64,000 nt of DNA from UBA1672 sp050633325 (GCA_050633325.1 JBOEGH010000010.1:1-64000); one strand, 5' to 3'; numbered from the stretch's first letter, positions 26,625-36,010 are shown. Notes: a model not told the origin generated them from the letters alone. Numbers and translations: made by a program.

Positions 26625-27974
26625 ATGAATGATATACAACGTATTTTAAACGATAACATACTAACTCTGTTTTATCGTTTTTCTATTCCATCTGTTATTG
26701 GTATGTTGGCTGTGGCCTCTGCTGGCGTTATTGATGGTATTTTCCTCGGTAATTATGTGGGCTCTAATGCTTTGGCTGCTGTAAGCCTAAGTTCTCCGTT
26801 GAGTGCTTTGTTTTTTGGTATTGTGCTGATGCTGTCAGTTGGTGGTATGGTCAGTGCGGGCAAATTTTTAGGGGTTAACAATCATGTTGCTGCAAGCGCT
26901 GTTTTTAGTAAAACTATTATAGCCGTTGCTGTAGCTAGTTTAATTTTAACCGGTTTATTTCTTACCTTTACACCTGCGCTAGTTGGCTTGTTGGGGGCAG
27001 ATGATGACCTTTACACGTTAACATTAGGTTACGTCAGAATTTTTCTGTATTTTCAGCCGCTTTTTATGGTGGGTTTTGCATTGTCGTATTTTGTTCGTGT
27101 TGCAGGTAAACCTAACCTTGCGGGCGTGGCTTTACTTATCAGTGCTATTAGTAATATTGTTTTAGATTGGCTGTTTATCACTCAATTACATTGGGGTATA
27201 GAAGGTGCAGCTTGGGCGACAGGAATATCTTATGCGCTAATGTTCTTCACTCTTATACCGTTTTTTATCAGTGGAAAATCTCCCTTTCATTTTCAGGTTA
27301 AACAAAAGAATTGGTCAGATTTAAAACGTTCGGCGTTAAATGGATTCTCAGAGTTCAGCAATGAAATTTCAATAGGCATAACCGCATTGCTGTTTAACTG
27401 GGTAATGATTACTCGCCTTGGTAGCTCGGGCGTCGCTGCATTTGCAGTTATTAATTACATAGTGTTTGTTGGCCTTATGGTTTCCTACGCGATAGGTGAA
27501 GCCTTGCAGCCTCTAATTAGCACCCACTTAGGTGCGAAAAAAAGCCATAGAATCAAGCAAGTAAATGCTATTGCGGCTTGTCATCTAGTGCTGTTAGCTG
27601 TGGTGGTCATCAGTGTTTTATTGTTTTCACCTAATACTATTATTGAGATGTTTTTGGAAAGCCGAGACCAGAAAACCATTTCTATTACTTATAATTTTAT
27701 TACCTTTTTTTGGCCGGCGTTTATTTTTAATGGTTTAAATATTGCGTGCTCTTCTTATTTTACCGCTATGCATAAACCAATACATTCCGCCGCTATTGCT
27801 ATTAGTAGAAGTTTATTGTTGCCAGTAATATTTCTACTTACATTGCCTTTGTTTTTTGGTGATGCAGGTATTTTTATTGCCATCCCGATTACTGAAATTT
27901 TGACCTTTTTTCTGGCTGGTTTTCTTTATCTTAGAAATCAGCCTGATAAGATTTTGGCTGCGGATAAAAGTTAG
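26625..27974 (+). CDS. MATE family efflux transporter
   Basis: A 449-residue multidrug-and-toxin-extrusion type exporter, expected to have twelve membrane helices and to use an ion gradient. The N-terminus shows the family pattern FYRFSIPSVIGMLAVASAGVIDGIFLG followed by VGSNALAAVSLSSPL. The second half repeats it (FNWVMITRLGSSGVAAFAVINYI, AIGEALQPLISTHLGAK). The substrate cannot be told from sequence. It stands alone between cydB and the convergent acnB gene. The ribosome site before the ATG is weak. Confidence 0.9.
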   Translation: MNDIQRILNDNILTLFYRFSIPSVIGMLAVASAGVIDGIFLGNYVGSNALAAVSLSSPLSALFFGIVLMLSVGGMVSAGKFLGVNNHVAASAVFSKTIIAVAVASLILTGLFLTFTPALVGLLGADDDLYTLTLGYVRIFLYFQPLFMVGFALSYFVRVAGKPNLAGVALLISAISNIVLDWLFITQLHWGIEGAAWATGISYALMFFTLIPFFISGKSPFHFQVKQKNWSDLKRSALNGFSEFSNEISIGITALLFNWVMITRLGSSGVAAFAVINYIVFVGLMVSYAIGEALQPLISTHLGAKKSHRIKQVNAIAACHLVLLAVVVISVLLFSPNTIIEMFLESRDQKTISITYNFITFFWPAFIFNGLNIACSSYFTAMHKPIHSAAIAISRSLLLPVIFLLTLPLFFGDAGIFIAIPITEILTFFLAGFLYLRNQPDKILAADKS

Positions 27975-28082
27975 AGGCAAGCTATAAGCACTGTAATTCA
28001 GCCTAGGGCTGTTGGATTTTAGAATTATATGCGATGGTAGGTTCTTTCATTCGTGCTGCTTTAGACCATGCCTGCAATGTGA

Positions 28083-30881
28083 CTAAAAATGAACAGACAT
28101 TGAATCTATTGGCTTCACATCAGAAGGTGGAGCGAATTTAGTCAGATTTACGCCTTTAACAGACTCCTTATATTCTTGCAGTGTTGGTGTTCTTCCTAAA
28201 ATGGCGGATAGAACAACAACAGGTGTTGAGGCAAGGAGAGACTCTCCCTTTTTATCTGTTGAATCTTCAACAACCCGACCTTTAAACAGGCGCGTGGATG
28301 TTGCCAAAACCGTATCACCTTTTGCGGCTTTTTCCTGATTTCCCATGCAAAGGTTACAACCTGGTCTTTCAAGATATAAGGTGTTTTCATACTCAAGACG
28401 AGGAGCATTTTTAGGCATTTGGTCATCAAATTCAAAACCTGAATATCGACGTAGAATTTCCCAATCACCTTCTTCTTTTAATTCATCAATAATATTGTAA
28501 GTTGGCGCGGCCACGACAAGAGGGGCCTTAAACTGCACTTTGCCATTTTGTTTTTCAAGATTTCTGAGCATATGTGCGACAATCTTTATATCACCTTTAT
28601 GCACCATGCATGATCCAACAAAACCAAGGTCGACTGTTTTTTCTCCCTTGTAAAAAGAAACAGGTCTGATTGTGTCATGTGTATATCGTTTGGATACATC
28701 ATCATTGTTCACGTCTGGGTCTGCGATCATTGGCTCATTAATTTTTGATAGGTCAATTACAACCTCTGCAAAATATTTTGCATTTTCATCAGGTCTTAGA
28801 GCTGGCTTAACGCCGGATTCAATTTCTGTAATGCGGACATTTGCTTTATCGATCAATCCTTGCAGGACTTGTTTTTCATTATCCATGCCCTTATCGATCA
28901 TAACTTGAATACGACTTTTCGCGATTTCCAGAGATTTGATTAAAGTGCCATCCTCAGAAATACAGATGGATGCTTTTGCTTTCATCTCTGCTGTCCAGTC
29001 TGTGAAAGTAAAAGCTTGGTCGGCAAGAAGAGTTCCTAAATGCACTTCAATTATTCTTCCCTGAAAGACATTGTCACCGCCAAATTGGTCCAGCATTTGT
29101 GATTGTGTGCCATGTACAACATCGCGGAAATCCATGTGATGTGGCATTTCACCCTTAAAGGTAACTTTCACCGATTCAGGAATAGGCATTGTGGCTTCAC
29201 CCGTTGCAAGTGCAAGAGCAACTGTTCCGGAGTCTGCGCCGAATGCAACGCCCTTTGACATTCGTGTATGAGAGTCTCCACCTATAATGATCGCCAAATC
29301 ATCAATGGTAATGTCATTCAAAACTTTGTGAATGACATCTGTCATGGGGTGATAGGCACCTTTTGGATCTCTGGCTGTAATAAGGCCAAATTTATGCATG
29401 AAACGCATTAGCTTAGGGATGTTTTCTTGAGCTTTGAAATCCCATACCGAAGCTGTGTGACAGCCAGATTGGTAAGCCCCGTCGACTGTAGGTGAGATAA
29501 CTGTGGCGGCCATGGCTTCTAATTCTTGAGATGTCATAAGTCCGGTTGTGTCTTGCGATCCAACTATATTTACCTTTACGCGTACGTCAGAGCCGGCATG
29601 GAGTATTTTATCTTGAGGAATACCAACTTTGTTTTTGTTGAAAATTTTCTCAACGGCCGTTAGACCTTGTCCCTCATGTGATATTTCTTTTGACGAAGCA
29701 AAAACGGGTGGAAGATCAATTTCTAGAGTCTCGGCGGCAAAGCTTTGTAGTTTTTTACCAAATACAATAGCATATGACCCACCAGCCTTAATAAATTCAA
29801 GCTTTTGTGGTGTTAAAGCAGGTGAGATATCTTTGAGTTCTTTATCACCATTATATAGCTTTTTTTCTTTGGTATTGATGGTTAAGACAGTACCTGTTTT
29901 GACAGAGTACTTTTGTTCCAAGATAGGTTCGCCATCTTCATCAAGGACTGTATTTCCATCTGCATCCTTTTTCTTAATCCAGTTTTTTAAGTCGATACCA
30001 ATACCACCGGTAACGCCAACAGTTGTTAGGAATATTGGTGAAATACCGTTTGTTCCGGCAACAATGGGAGCAATATTAATAAAAGGAATGTAGGGGCTGG
30101 CCTTTTTTCCTGTCCATAGCGCAACATTATTTACGCCGGACATACGCGATGAACCAACGCCCATTGTGCCTTTTTCTGCAATTAACATTACGCGTGCATC
30201 AGGGTGTTTTTCTTGCAAGGCAAGGACAGCATTCTGTTTTTCTTTATTGTCTTCGAATATGCATTGACCATGAAGCTCTCTATCTGCGCGTGAGTGCGCT
30301 TCTTTCCCAGGAGATAGTAGGTCAGTGGAAATGTCACCTTCGCCAGCGATATAGGTGACAATTTTAATTTCTTCTTCTACATCAGGAAGTTTTGTAAAAA
30401 ATTCAGCCTTTGCGTAACTTTCTAAAAGGTCGGTTGCGATGGTATGGCCATTTTTATATGCATCTGCCAGGCGATCTGTGTCGGCTTCATATAGGAATAC
30501 TTGTGTTTTTAAAACATTCGCCGCGTCTTGTGCGGTTTGCGCATTATCGCCTAGGGCTAAATCAATTAACACTTCAACAGAAGGGCCGCCTTTCATATGT
30601 GATAATAATTCGAAGGCGCGGTCAGGTTGAATTTCCTCTACTTTTACATCAACTAAAATAATATCTTTTAAAAACTGTGCTTTGGCTCCTGCTGCGCTTG
30701 TGGTGCCGGGTAATGTATTATAAATGAAGAAGTTTAAGGATTCTTCGCGGTATTCATTATTTACGTCTTTAATTTGCGCGATTAGTTCCGTAACAAGATC
30801 TGCCTCTTCAATAGGTTTAGGGCTAAGATTTTGTTCTTTTCTTTCTTCGATTTCTTTTAGGTAGTCTGTGTATAAGCTCAT
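28083..30881 (-). CDS. acnB: Aconitate hydratase B
   Basis: Bifunctional aconitase B / 2-methylisocitrate dehydratase of the TCA cycle, a cytosolic [4Fe-4S] enzyme interconverting citrate and isocitrate. The N-terminal HEAT-like helical domain (about 1-160) is followed by the swivel-like domain (VMLIAEKGTMGVGSSRMSGVNNVALW) and the catalytic core (SGCHTASVWDF, GGDSHTRMSKGVAFGADSGTVALA). Cluster cysteines are seen in GSCMVHKG and RPGCNLCMGNQEKA. At 932 residues it is longer than the roughly 865 usual for E. coli AcnB. The extra residues include a Lys/Asp-rich insertion (KKKDADGNTVLDEDGEP) near 300-350. It is monocistronic. Confidence 0.95.
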   Translation of the reverse strand: MSLYTDYLKEIEERKEQNLSPKPIEEADLVTELIAQIKDVNNEYREESLNFFIYNTLPGTTSAAGAKAQFLKDIILVDVKVEEIQPDRAFELLSHMKGGPSVEVLIDLALGDNAQTAQDAANVLKTQVFLYEADTDRLADAYKNGHTIATDLLESYAKAEFFTKLPDVEEEIKIVTYIAGEGDISTDLLSPGKEAHSRADRELHGQCIFEDNKEKQNAVLALQEKHPDARVMLIAEKGTMGVGSSRMSGVNNVALWTGKKASPYIPFINIAPIVAGTNGISPIFLTTVGVTGGIGIDLKNWIKKKDADGNTVLDEDGEPILEQKYSVKTGTVLTINTKEKKLYNGDKELKDISPALTPQKLEFIKAGGSYAIVFGKKLQSFAAETLEIDLPPVFASSKEISHEGQGLTAVEKIFNKNKVGIPQDKILHAGSDVRVKVNIVGSQDTTGLMTSQELEAMAATVISPTVDGAYQSGCHTASVWDFKAQENIPKLMRFMHKFGLITARDPKGAYHPMTDVIHKVLNDITIDDLAIIIGGDSHTRMSKGVAFGADSGTVALALATGEATMPIPESVKVTFKGEMPHHMDFRDVVHGTQSQMLDQFGGDNVFQGRIIEVHLGTLLADQAFTFTDWTAEMKAKASICISEDGTLIKSLEIAKSRIQVMIDKGMDNEKQVLQGLIDKANVRITEIESGVKPALRPDENAKYFAEVVIDLSKINEPMIADPDVNNDDVSKRYTHDTIRPVSFYKGEKTVDLGFVGSCMVHKGDIKIVAHMLRNLEKQNGKVQFKAPLVVAAPTYNIIDELKEEGDWEILRRYSGFEFDDQMPKNAPRLEYENTLYLERPGCNLCMGNQEKAAKGDTVLATSTRLFKGRVVEDSTDKKGESLLASTPVVVLSAILGRTPTLQEYKESVKGVNLTKFAPPSDVKPIDSMSVHF

Positions 30882-31083
30882 GTTCTGACTTGATTAGTTG
30901 TGATGTGGGTTGCGAGGTTTGTATTATTTATTAGTCTGTATTTTTAAGATACTTCAATAAAGGTTAATTATAATATAACGACTTTAATTTCTATATAGGT
31001 ATCTTACACTTTTTTACTGTAAGGAAACATACGAACTATAACTATACATCTACTACGCCCTTGTAGCCAGTGTCATATCGAAA

Positions 31084-31716
31084 TTATTGAACTAGTTCTG
31101 CATCATTTAACCTGTAGAAGAGGTTGTACTCATCATCTTTCGGTATGAGTTCCAGCGTTCCTTTTACATTGATTGCATCATATGAGAACTTTGCAGGAGT
31201 TTTTAAACTCGCCTCTAACACTAGTTTTGGTGGTATATGATAATGATATGGGCAACTCGCCGGAAACGGGCCAAGTAAAAATCGTGTTTGTGTTTCGCCC
31301 TGATCCAAAGGAAACATATATCCTTGAAGGGTTATAACGGATCCTTCTAATTTTTTTAAGTTTTTGGAAAACTCGGGTCTAACGCCCATATATACGAATT
31401 CACTGTCTTCTTCATATTGATATTCGTGTTCTATTGTTTCGTTGAATACATCCCATGGAATACCACCTTCAGGAGTCGTGACAAATTCAGGAATCATTTC
31501 AAAAATATCTGGTGGTTCTATTGTGATTGTTTCTGTTTCTGTGAATGTGCTTTCTACGAAATCGTCTGATTCTGTAAATGCTTTGTGAGATAATGGGTGT
31601 TTAGGGCTCTTCATGCCACCAGTCATGATTGGTGCGCCTAAAACCCCTAAAACAAATATTGTGAATAGTGATTTCACGATTATTTTTTTACCCTGCGTTG
31701 CTTTATCTAATCTCAT
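31084..31716 (-). CDS. DUF3299-like exported protein in the zinc-uptake operon
   Basis: A 210-residue protein with an N-terminal membrane anchor or signal (IIVKSLFTIFVLGVLGAPIM). The C-terminal half matches the DUF3299 pattern: KKLEGSVITLQGYMFPLD, FLLGPFPASCPYHYHIPPKL, then NVKGTLELI. The Cys/His-rich SCPYHYH strip could bind a metal. It lies 8 bases after the permease gene and closes the ATPase-permease-DUF3299 operon. DUF3299 proteins often sit beside such ABC genes in zinc-responsive clusters, so a periplasmic role in metal handling is likely but inferred. An acidic linker (about 45-110) separates anchor and domain. Confidence 0.75.
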   Translation of the reverse strand: MRLDKATQGKKIIVKSLFTIFVLGVLGAPIMTGGMKSPKHPLSHKAFTESDDFVESTFTETETITIEPPDIFEMIPEFVTTPEGGIPWDVFNETIEHEYQYEEDSEFVYMGVRPEFSKNLKKLEGSVITLQGYMFPLDQGETQTRFLLGPFPASCPYHYHIPPKLVLEASLKTPAKFSYDAINVKGTLELIPKDDEYNLFYRLNDAELVQ

Positions 31717-31724
31717 TTGTTTCC

Positions 31725-32963
31725 TTATGCATTATTGGATAGTTGCTTTGCAATGTCTACTCTTGATGCTCTTAATGCTGGAAATATTGCTGCTATTAAT
31801 CCTGCTAGGGATACTGATGAAATTATAATAAAAAACTCATTGGTAAATTGAAATCTTGCACCGCTTGCGTTTAAAGGGGCTATTGCTTGGCTTAGGGCTA
31901 TAAACCCGCTTATCCCCATGGCAAAGCCAATGATTAAGCCGCACAACACGATTATCATACCTTCTACGGCTATGATGGAAAAAACCTTCTTCTTAGAAAA
32001 ACCAATCGCGCGCATAATTGCCAAATCTTCCATTCTGTTTTCAAGGCTTCCCGATAGTCCGGCGAATATGCTTAGGCATGAGATAGTGATTAGAACGGTT
32101 GAAAGAATAGAAAAGCTTTGTGACCCTAGGCCTAATATTGATGTTAAGCGCGTTATTTCCAGAGCAGGATTAGCCGCTTGCAATTTACTTTCACGGTTTA
32201 TCATCCGTGGTAAATTCATATTTGCTATTGGTGATTTTGTTGTTAGCAGAATGGCCGTTATTTCAGGCTTTGCTTTACTATTTTTATGGCTTTTATGGTC
32301 ATGATCATGGCCGTGATTGTGATGATCATCATGTGATTTATGGTTATCTTGTGTGATTTCTTGTCCGTGAAGATCCAGAACCGAGTCCAGTGATGTTAAT
32401 ATTAGTCTATCAAGAACAGTTCCGGTTGGTTCTATTACTGCTGTGACCGTATAATATTGACCATCATGTGAGTGCCCACCTTCAGATAATCCATGAGAGC
32501 TTGCAAATTTATCATTTATTTGAAGATTTGTATCTGAACCAGCTACGGCTTCGAAAGGCTTGTTCCATATGCGTCCTGTCGCAATATTGGCATTATAGTG
32601 TTCTAAGTAGGATGGGGTCGTGCCGACAATTCTGTGCCCTCGCCAGTTATCGCCAAGCGCAAGCGGTATAGATGATTTTATTTGCGGGTGCTTCATCCAT
32701 TTTTTTGCACTTTTATAGGGGATATTTCCGGTAGGGATGTCGATATGGTAAATGGATGATAGTGTAAGTTGAAGCGGGCTTCCTTTTGCTCCTACTACTA
32801 TATCAATATTTTTTCCATCTGAATTTAGGCGATGTTGAACGTGATTACTAAATTGTATAACCACTAATGCAATCATAACGCCAAATGCGGTTAGGAAAAT
32901 GGATAATATACTGTTTAGCCAGCGGGACTTTATAGAGGATAAGGCGAGATGTATTGCGTTCAT
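31725..32963 (-). CDS. FtsX/MacB-type ABC transporter permease with His-rich loop
   Basis: A 412-residue inner-membrane permease of the LolC/FtsX/MacB fold: one N-terminal helix (ILSIFLTAFGVMIALVVIQF), a large periplasmic domain, then three C-terminal helices (about 285-400). The periplasmic part carries a striking metal-binding-type tract near 205-230 with about a dozen histidines (HDDHHNHGHDHDHK). It partners the ATPase gene upstream, whose stop overlaps this start at 32963. With the Zur-like box before the ATPase gene and the His tract, a role in zinc or similar metal acquisition is more likely than lipoprotein sorting. Confidence 0.85.
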   Translation of the reverse strand: MNAIHLALSSIKSRWLNSILSIFLTAFGVMIALVVIQFSNHVQHRLNSDGKNIDIVVGAKGSPLQLTLSSIYHIDIPTGNIPYKSAKKWMKHPQIKSSIPLALGDNWRGHRIVGTTPSYLEHYNANIATGRIWNKPFEAVAGSDTNLQINDKFASSHGLSEGGHSHDGQYYTVTAVIEPTGTVLDRLILTSLDSVLDLHGQEITQDNHKSHDDHHNHGHDHDHKSHKNSKAKPEITAILLTTKSPIANMNLPRMINRESKLQAANPALEITRLTSILGLGSQSFSILSTVLITISCLSIFAGLSGSLENRMEDLAIMRAIGFSKKKVFSIIAVEGMIIVLCGLIIGFAMGISGFIALSQAIAPLNASGARFQFTNEFFIIISSVSLAGLIAAIFPALRASRVDIAKQLSNNA

Positions 32964-33583
32964 TATGCTAGTTCCAATATTGTTTTGAAGTGTGCCTTAA
33001 TACGCGCATCGTGTGTAGAAGCGATTACGGTCGCATTTGTTTTCTTTGCTTGGCTAAATATTAGGTTTATTACCTTTTCTGTGTTCGCATTATCCAGAGC
33101 AGATGACGGTTCATCGGCAAATATAACTTTGGGGTTGTTCGCTACTGCGCGAGCAATGGCAACGCGCTGCGCTTCCCCAACACTTAGGTCTTTTGCTTTT
33201 TGGTTCTCCTTACCGTTTAAGCCAAGATCATTTACTAATTCTTGCACCTTTGTAGGGTTTGGCTTCATTTGTGATATGGCGATGTTTTGCGCAACAGTTA
33301 GGTGTCTTATCAAATGAATTTTTTGAAAAATAAACCCAAAATTTTTTGCGCGTAGTCTGTCTAGTTTGTTGTCTGAAAATGAAGAGTATATGTCGCAGCG
33401 ATAGGAGAGTTCACCAGAGTCAGGCTTTAATAATCCTGACATTATGTTCAATAGAGTTGTTTTACCGCATCCTGATGGGCCAAGTAAAAGCAAGTGCTGC
33501 CCTTCGTTTATCTTAAGGTTTTGCCTGTCAATGATAACGTTATTATCAATGCTATATTCGATATCCTTAATGTTGAATAACAT
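32963..33583 (-). CDS. LolD/MacB-type ABC transporter ATPase
   Basis: A 206-residue ABC ATPase that powers the adjacent permease. It has Walker A GPSGCGKTT near 34-42, a Q-loop at FGFIFQK, the signature LSVGEAQRVAIARA and Walker B VIFADEPSSALD, then the H-loop STHD. Length and motifs fit the LolD-like group. It starts the operon, and the next gene begins at its stop codon. A perfect TGTTATA-T-TATAACA palindrome lies 41 bases upstream of the ATG, so repression by Zur under zinc sufficiency is likely. Confidence 0.9.
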   Translation of the reverse strand: MLFNIKDIEYSIDNNVIIDRQNLKINEGQHLLLLGPSGCGKTTLLNIMSGLLKPDSGELSYRCDIYSSFSDNKLDRLRAKNFGFIFQKIHLIRHLTVAQNIAISQMKPNPTKVQELVNDLGLNGKENQKAKDLSVGEAQRVAIARAVANNPKVIFADEPSSALDNANTEKVINLIFSQAKKTNATVIASTHDARIKAHFKTILELA

Positions 33584-33623
33584 TTTATTATATGGCCTTT
33601 TCTGTTTTATTACATGAGTGTAT

Positions 33624-33638
33624 TGTTATATTATAACA
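33624..33638. promoter_or_regulatory. Zur-like operator before the ABC operon
   Basis: TGTTATATTATAACA is a perfect 15-base palindrome around a central T. It equals the core of the Zur (zinc uptake regulator) consensus as I remember it. It lies 41 bases upstream of the ABC ATPase start on the minus strand, where a repressor would block transcription. Confidence 0.75.
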
Positions 33639-33768
33639 GTGTATAATTCAATAGGGCGATATAATTGATGTGAAAATGCTGTAGATAAAGGGAGAGGGTT
33701 GGTGCAGTTTTATCGATACCCCATAGTTTTAAAAAAGGCAGATTAGTTCTTCACTTTTTAGGTGAGTG

Positions 33769-33797
33769 ATTGGCCAGACTGTAAGAATCTGGCCAAT
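33769..33797. terminator. Strong stem-loop, possible terminator after the micropeptide gene
   Basis: ATTGGCCAGA (33769-33778) is the exact complement of TCTGGCCAAT (33788-33797) around a 9-base loop. It lies after the stop of the minus-strand micropeptide gene and before the ABC operon. No long T-tract follows on either strand, so termination is likely but not certain. Confidence 0.5.
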
Positions 33798-33813
33798 GAT
33801 ATTTTGTGGTAGG

Positions 33814-33942
33814 CTAATGTGTGTGGCCATGCGTATTGACTAAATCTTCACCAGTCAGGCCACCGTGCGATATTGCCACAAATGCGATTGCTATTATGAC
33901 TATGGTTATAGATAGACCAATTATAATATGTTTTTTATTCAT
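33814..33942 (-). CDS. 42-aa membrane micropeptide with His-rich tail
   Basis: A short gene that is easy to miss. AAGGA lies about 9 bases before the ATG at 33942 and the frame ends in TAG at 33814. The peptide has a basic start (MNKKH), one hydrophobic helix of about 19 residues (IIIGLSITIVIIAIAFVAI), and a tail ending THGHTH. Its start is 11 bases after the stop of the membrane-anchored protein gene, so it belongs to that operon. The His tail fits the metal-handling theme of the cluster. The function is unknown. Confidence 0.7.
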   Translation of the reverse strand: MNKKHIIIGLSITIVIIAIAFVAISHGGLTGEDLVNTHGHTH

Positions 33943-33953
33943 GGTTCTTTTCC

Positions 33954-34568
33954 TTATTTCATCTCTTTAATGCCTGAATAATCACCATTAACTTTTAGTG
34001 TAATAGTCATTGGTGCATCACTGCGATTACGCCAAAACCATCCGTGTGATCCATCAAACGCAGCAGTCAATTTACCTGATTTACTAGAGTCTGATCCTTT
34101 GTAGTATTTGTGATAATTTATCTTTAGTTTTTTAGAATCACCGTGAACATCAAAATTGGCCTTTTTGCCATTTGTCCACCACTCGTAATTAACGATCGAG
34201 CCTTTTTTCATTTTTGCTTTGATCTCCGTTCCTTCATCGGGGGCTAGTGTAATTTGTATTTGATCGTTACGATTAATATCGGCAGAAGATTCTTGGATTG
34301 TATATTCTTCTGTCGTAATTGGCTCGGCTGTCTTCATCAGGTCTATGGCTTTGTCTGCAGCTGCTTCTTTTGCCAGTGACACTTTGGTGTCGCCCATTTT
34401 TTTCAAACCTATATATTGCCCAATTCCTGTTGGGTCTATGCCATATTCCGATGGCATCACAACAGTAACTAAAAGAATTGATGCTGTCGCTGCGGCTAAA
34501 ATGGTTGATTTGATAAGTTTTCCGGTTGATGGAAGTTCTCTGTCAGTAGGTATGTTTGTATTATACAT
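33954..34568 (-). CDS. Transmembrane anchor protein of the HupE cluster
   Basis: A 204-residue protein with one N-terminal membrane helix (about 20-42, LAAATASILLVTVVMP) and an extracytoplasmic domain. The C-terminal part holds WWTNGKKANFDVHGD, YHKYYKGSDSS and DGSHGWFWRNRSDAPMTITLKV, a beta-rich domain with conserved aromatic residues. Proteins annotated only as transmembrane anchor protein have this form and recur beside HupE/UreJ genes. AAGGAAA lies 6 bases before the ATG. It follows hupE by 39 bases and precedes the micropeptide. A structural or metal-related envelope role is inference. Confidence 0.75.
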   Translation of the reverse strand: MYNTNIPTDRELPSTGKLIKSTILAAATASILLVTVVMPSEYGIDPTGIGQYIGLKKMGDTKVSLAKEAAADKAIDLMKTAEPITTEEYTIQESSADINRNDQIQITLAPDEGTEIKAKMKKGSIVNYEWWTNGKKANFDVHGDSKKLKINYHKYYKGSDSSKSGKLTAAFDGSHGWFWRNRSDAPMTITLKVNGDYSGIKEMK

Positions 34569-34607
34569 TGTATTTCCTTTTAAATTTTTGATTGAATTGA
34601 TGATGGT

Positions 34608-35333
34608 TTAGGACAAGATATATCCTGTGATTTGGTATCCCATAAGAAGGAAACCTAACATCATCATGAAGGTGTTTGCTTTATAGGCATGTCTTATGAA
34701 ACTGCCTGATTTTCGCCAATAGGTAATTGCAATAAGGATTGCGCTTAGGGCTAGGATTTGCCCGATTTCAACGCCAATATTAAATGCAATTAAGTTTGGT
34801 AAGAGTCCGTCAGGCGATAGTTCATAATCCAAAATTTTAGTTGCCAGACCAAAACCGTGAAAAAGCCCAAAAATGAATGTGGCAACCTTTGTATTTGGTT
34901 GATATCCAAACCACCTTTGGAACGCACCCATATTATCAAGAGCCTTATAAACAACTGAAAAACCAATAATGGCATCAATTATATAGGCACTGATACTGAT
35001 CTCCATAAGGACACCGGATAAGAGGGTAAATACATGACCAATAGCAAAAAGCGTCACATAGATACTTACATCTTTCATACGGTATAAAAAGAAGATCACA
35101 CCGAACAGAAACAATAAGTGATCGTAACCTGTCATCATGTGTTTTGCGCCAAGATAAAGAAATGGTATTGGGTGCGCGCCGGTTATCTCTTGGATATAAC
35201 CTTTGTCACCTTGGGTTACCCCATGGGCAATAGCGTCAGTCGCCATGCCTAATGTGGCTGTCAAAATAATGCCAAGCCCAATAAAGGCTAACCACATATT
35301 TTGATTGGTTAAAGTTGGTAAAAATTTAGTCAT
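34608..35333 (-). CDS. HupE/UreJ family membrane protein
   Basis: A 241-residue membrane protein of the HupE/UreJ_2 type. HupE/UreJ proteins move or bind metals such as nickel or cobalt for hydrogenase and urease, though many members have no known substrate. The diagnostic motifs are LGAKHMMTGYDHLLFLFGVIFFL and, later, FGLFHGFGLATKI, with His and Asp placed in membrane helices. An N-terminal helix precedes an AHG sequence. I use Met 35333 because GGAG lies 9 bases upstream; the longer frame to 35348 would contain that site. No hydrogenase or urease gene is nearby, and the zinc-type ABC operon next door suggests another metal. Confidence 0.85.
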   Translation of the reverse strand: MTKFLPTLTNQNMWLAFIGLGIILTATLGMATDAIAHGVTQGDKGYIQEITGAHPIPFLYLGAKHMMTGYDHLLFLFGVIFFLYRMKDVSIYVTLFAIGHVFTLLSGVLMEISISAYIIDAIIGFSVVYKALDNMGAFQRWFGYQPNTKVATFIFGLFHGFGLATKILDYELSPDGLLPNLIAFNIGVEIGQILALSAILIAITYWRKSGSFIRHAYKANTFMMMLGFLLMGYQITGYILS

Positions 35334-35443
35334 AAAATATATCTCCATTTTGAAGAGTTTGAATTTAAAAACAGGGAATGGAACGCGTAGGTATAAGCTC
35401 CTGCTGAATATGCAGGTGCTTTAAAAAGTTCCGAAGCTGGTGT

Positions 35444-35860
35444 TTAAATTCTCAGTCGCTCTGTGGAGAGGTAAATAGGGGTGCTGTCTGGTGTAAATGC
35501 TCTATGGTCGGGTGGAGCACGACTATTAATGCCAGACAGTTCATTACGTAATGTTGGTCGCTCATGGATATATGTGGCGATGATCGCGTTGTCGATATCC
35601 TGTGTGGGCTTTGATAGAGTTATGTTATCGGGTGATTGAATGTCTACATGCAGATATTCATCATAGAATGTAACAATATCTATGCTTATTGCATGGTGAT
35701 CATCACTATGTTCTTTGTGAGAGTGATGATCTTTATCTTCTAAGGTGATGTGATGGTCTTGAGCTTTATGTAGTGCGTGGATAACGTCGTGGGGCATCAC
35801 CTGTAACAAAACAGGAAGCACCATTAATAAAGCCAGCAATGTTGCAAAAGATCTCTTCAT
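35444..35860 (-). CDS. His-rich exported protein of the metal cluster
   Basis: A 138-residue protein with an N-terminal signal (MKRSFATLLALLMVLPVLLQ). It then has a very His-rich stretch (about 23-57): HALHKAQDHHITLEDKDHH and HKEHSDDHH, with more than a dozen histidines. The rest is unremarkable. It resembles periplasmic metal-buffering proteins and fits first position in the HupE-anchor-micropeptide operon, about 110 bases upstream of hupE. I recognise no named family. The ATG at 35860 is used; a TTG 9 bases upstream is possible. Confidence 0.75.
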   Translation of the reverse strand: MKRSFATLLALLMVLPVLLQVMPHDVIHALHKAQDHHITLEDKDHHSHKEHSDDHHAISIDIVTFYDEYLHVDIQSPDNITLSKPTQDIDNAIIATYIHERPTLRNELSGINSRAPPDHRAFTPDSTPIYLSTERLRI

Positions 35861-35973
35861 TACTATCAAAGTATATTAAGAAACAAGTTTATCAAGAGGT
35901 GGTGAGGGGAAAATAATATTTATTATAAATATATATTTTGTGTTTAGGGAGGGGAATGCGTATTCCCTTATTA

Positions 35974-36010
35974 ATAAAAAAGGCCGTGCACCTAAAGATA
36001 GGAACACGGC
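35974..36010 (-). terminator. Rho-independent terminator of the porin gene
   Basis: On the minus strand GGCCGTG pairs with CACGGCC (arms near 35981-35987 and 36004-36010), followed by TTTTTT. It lies 26 bases after the porin stop codon. Confidence 0.85.
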
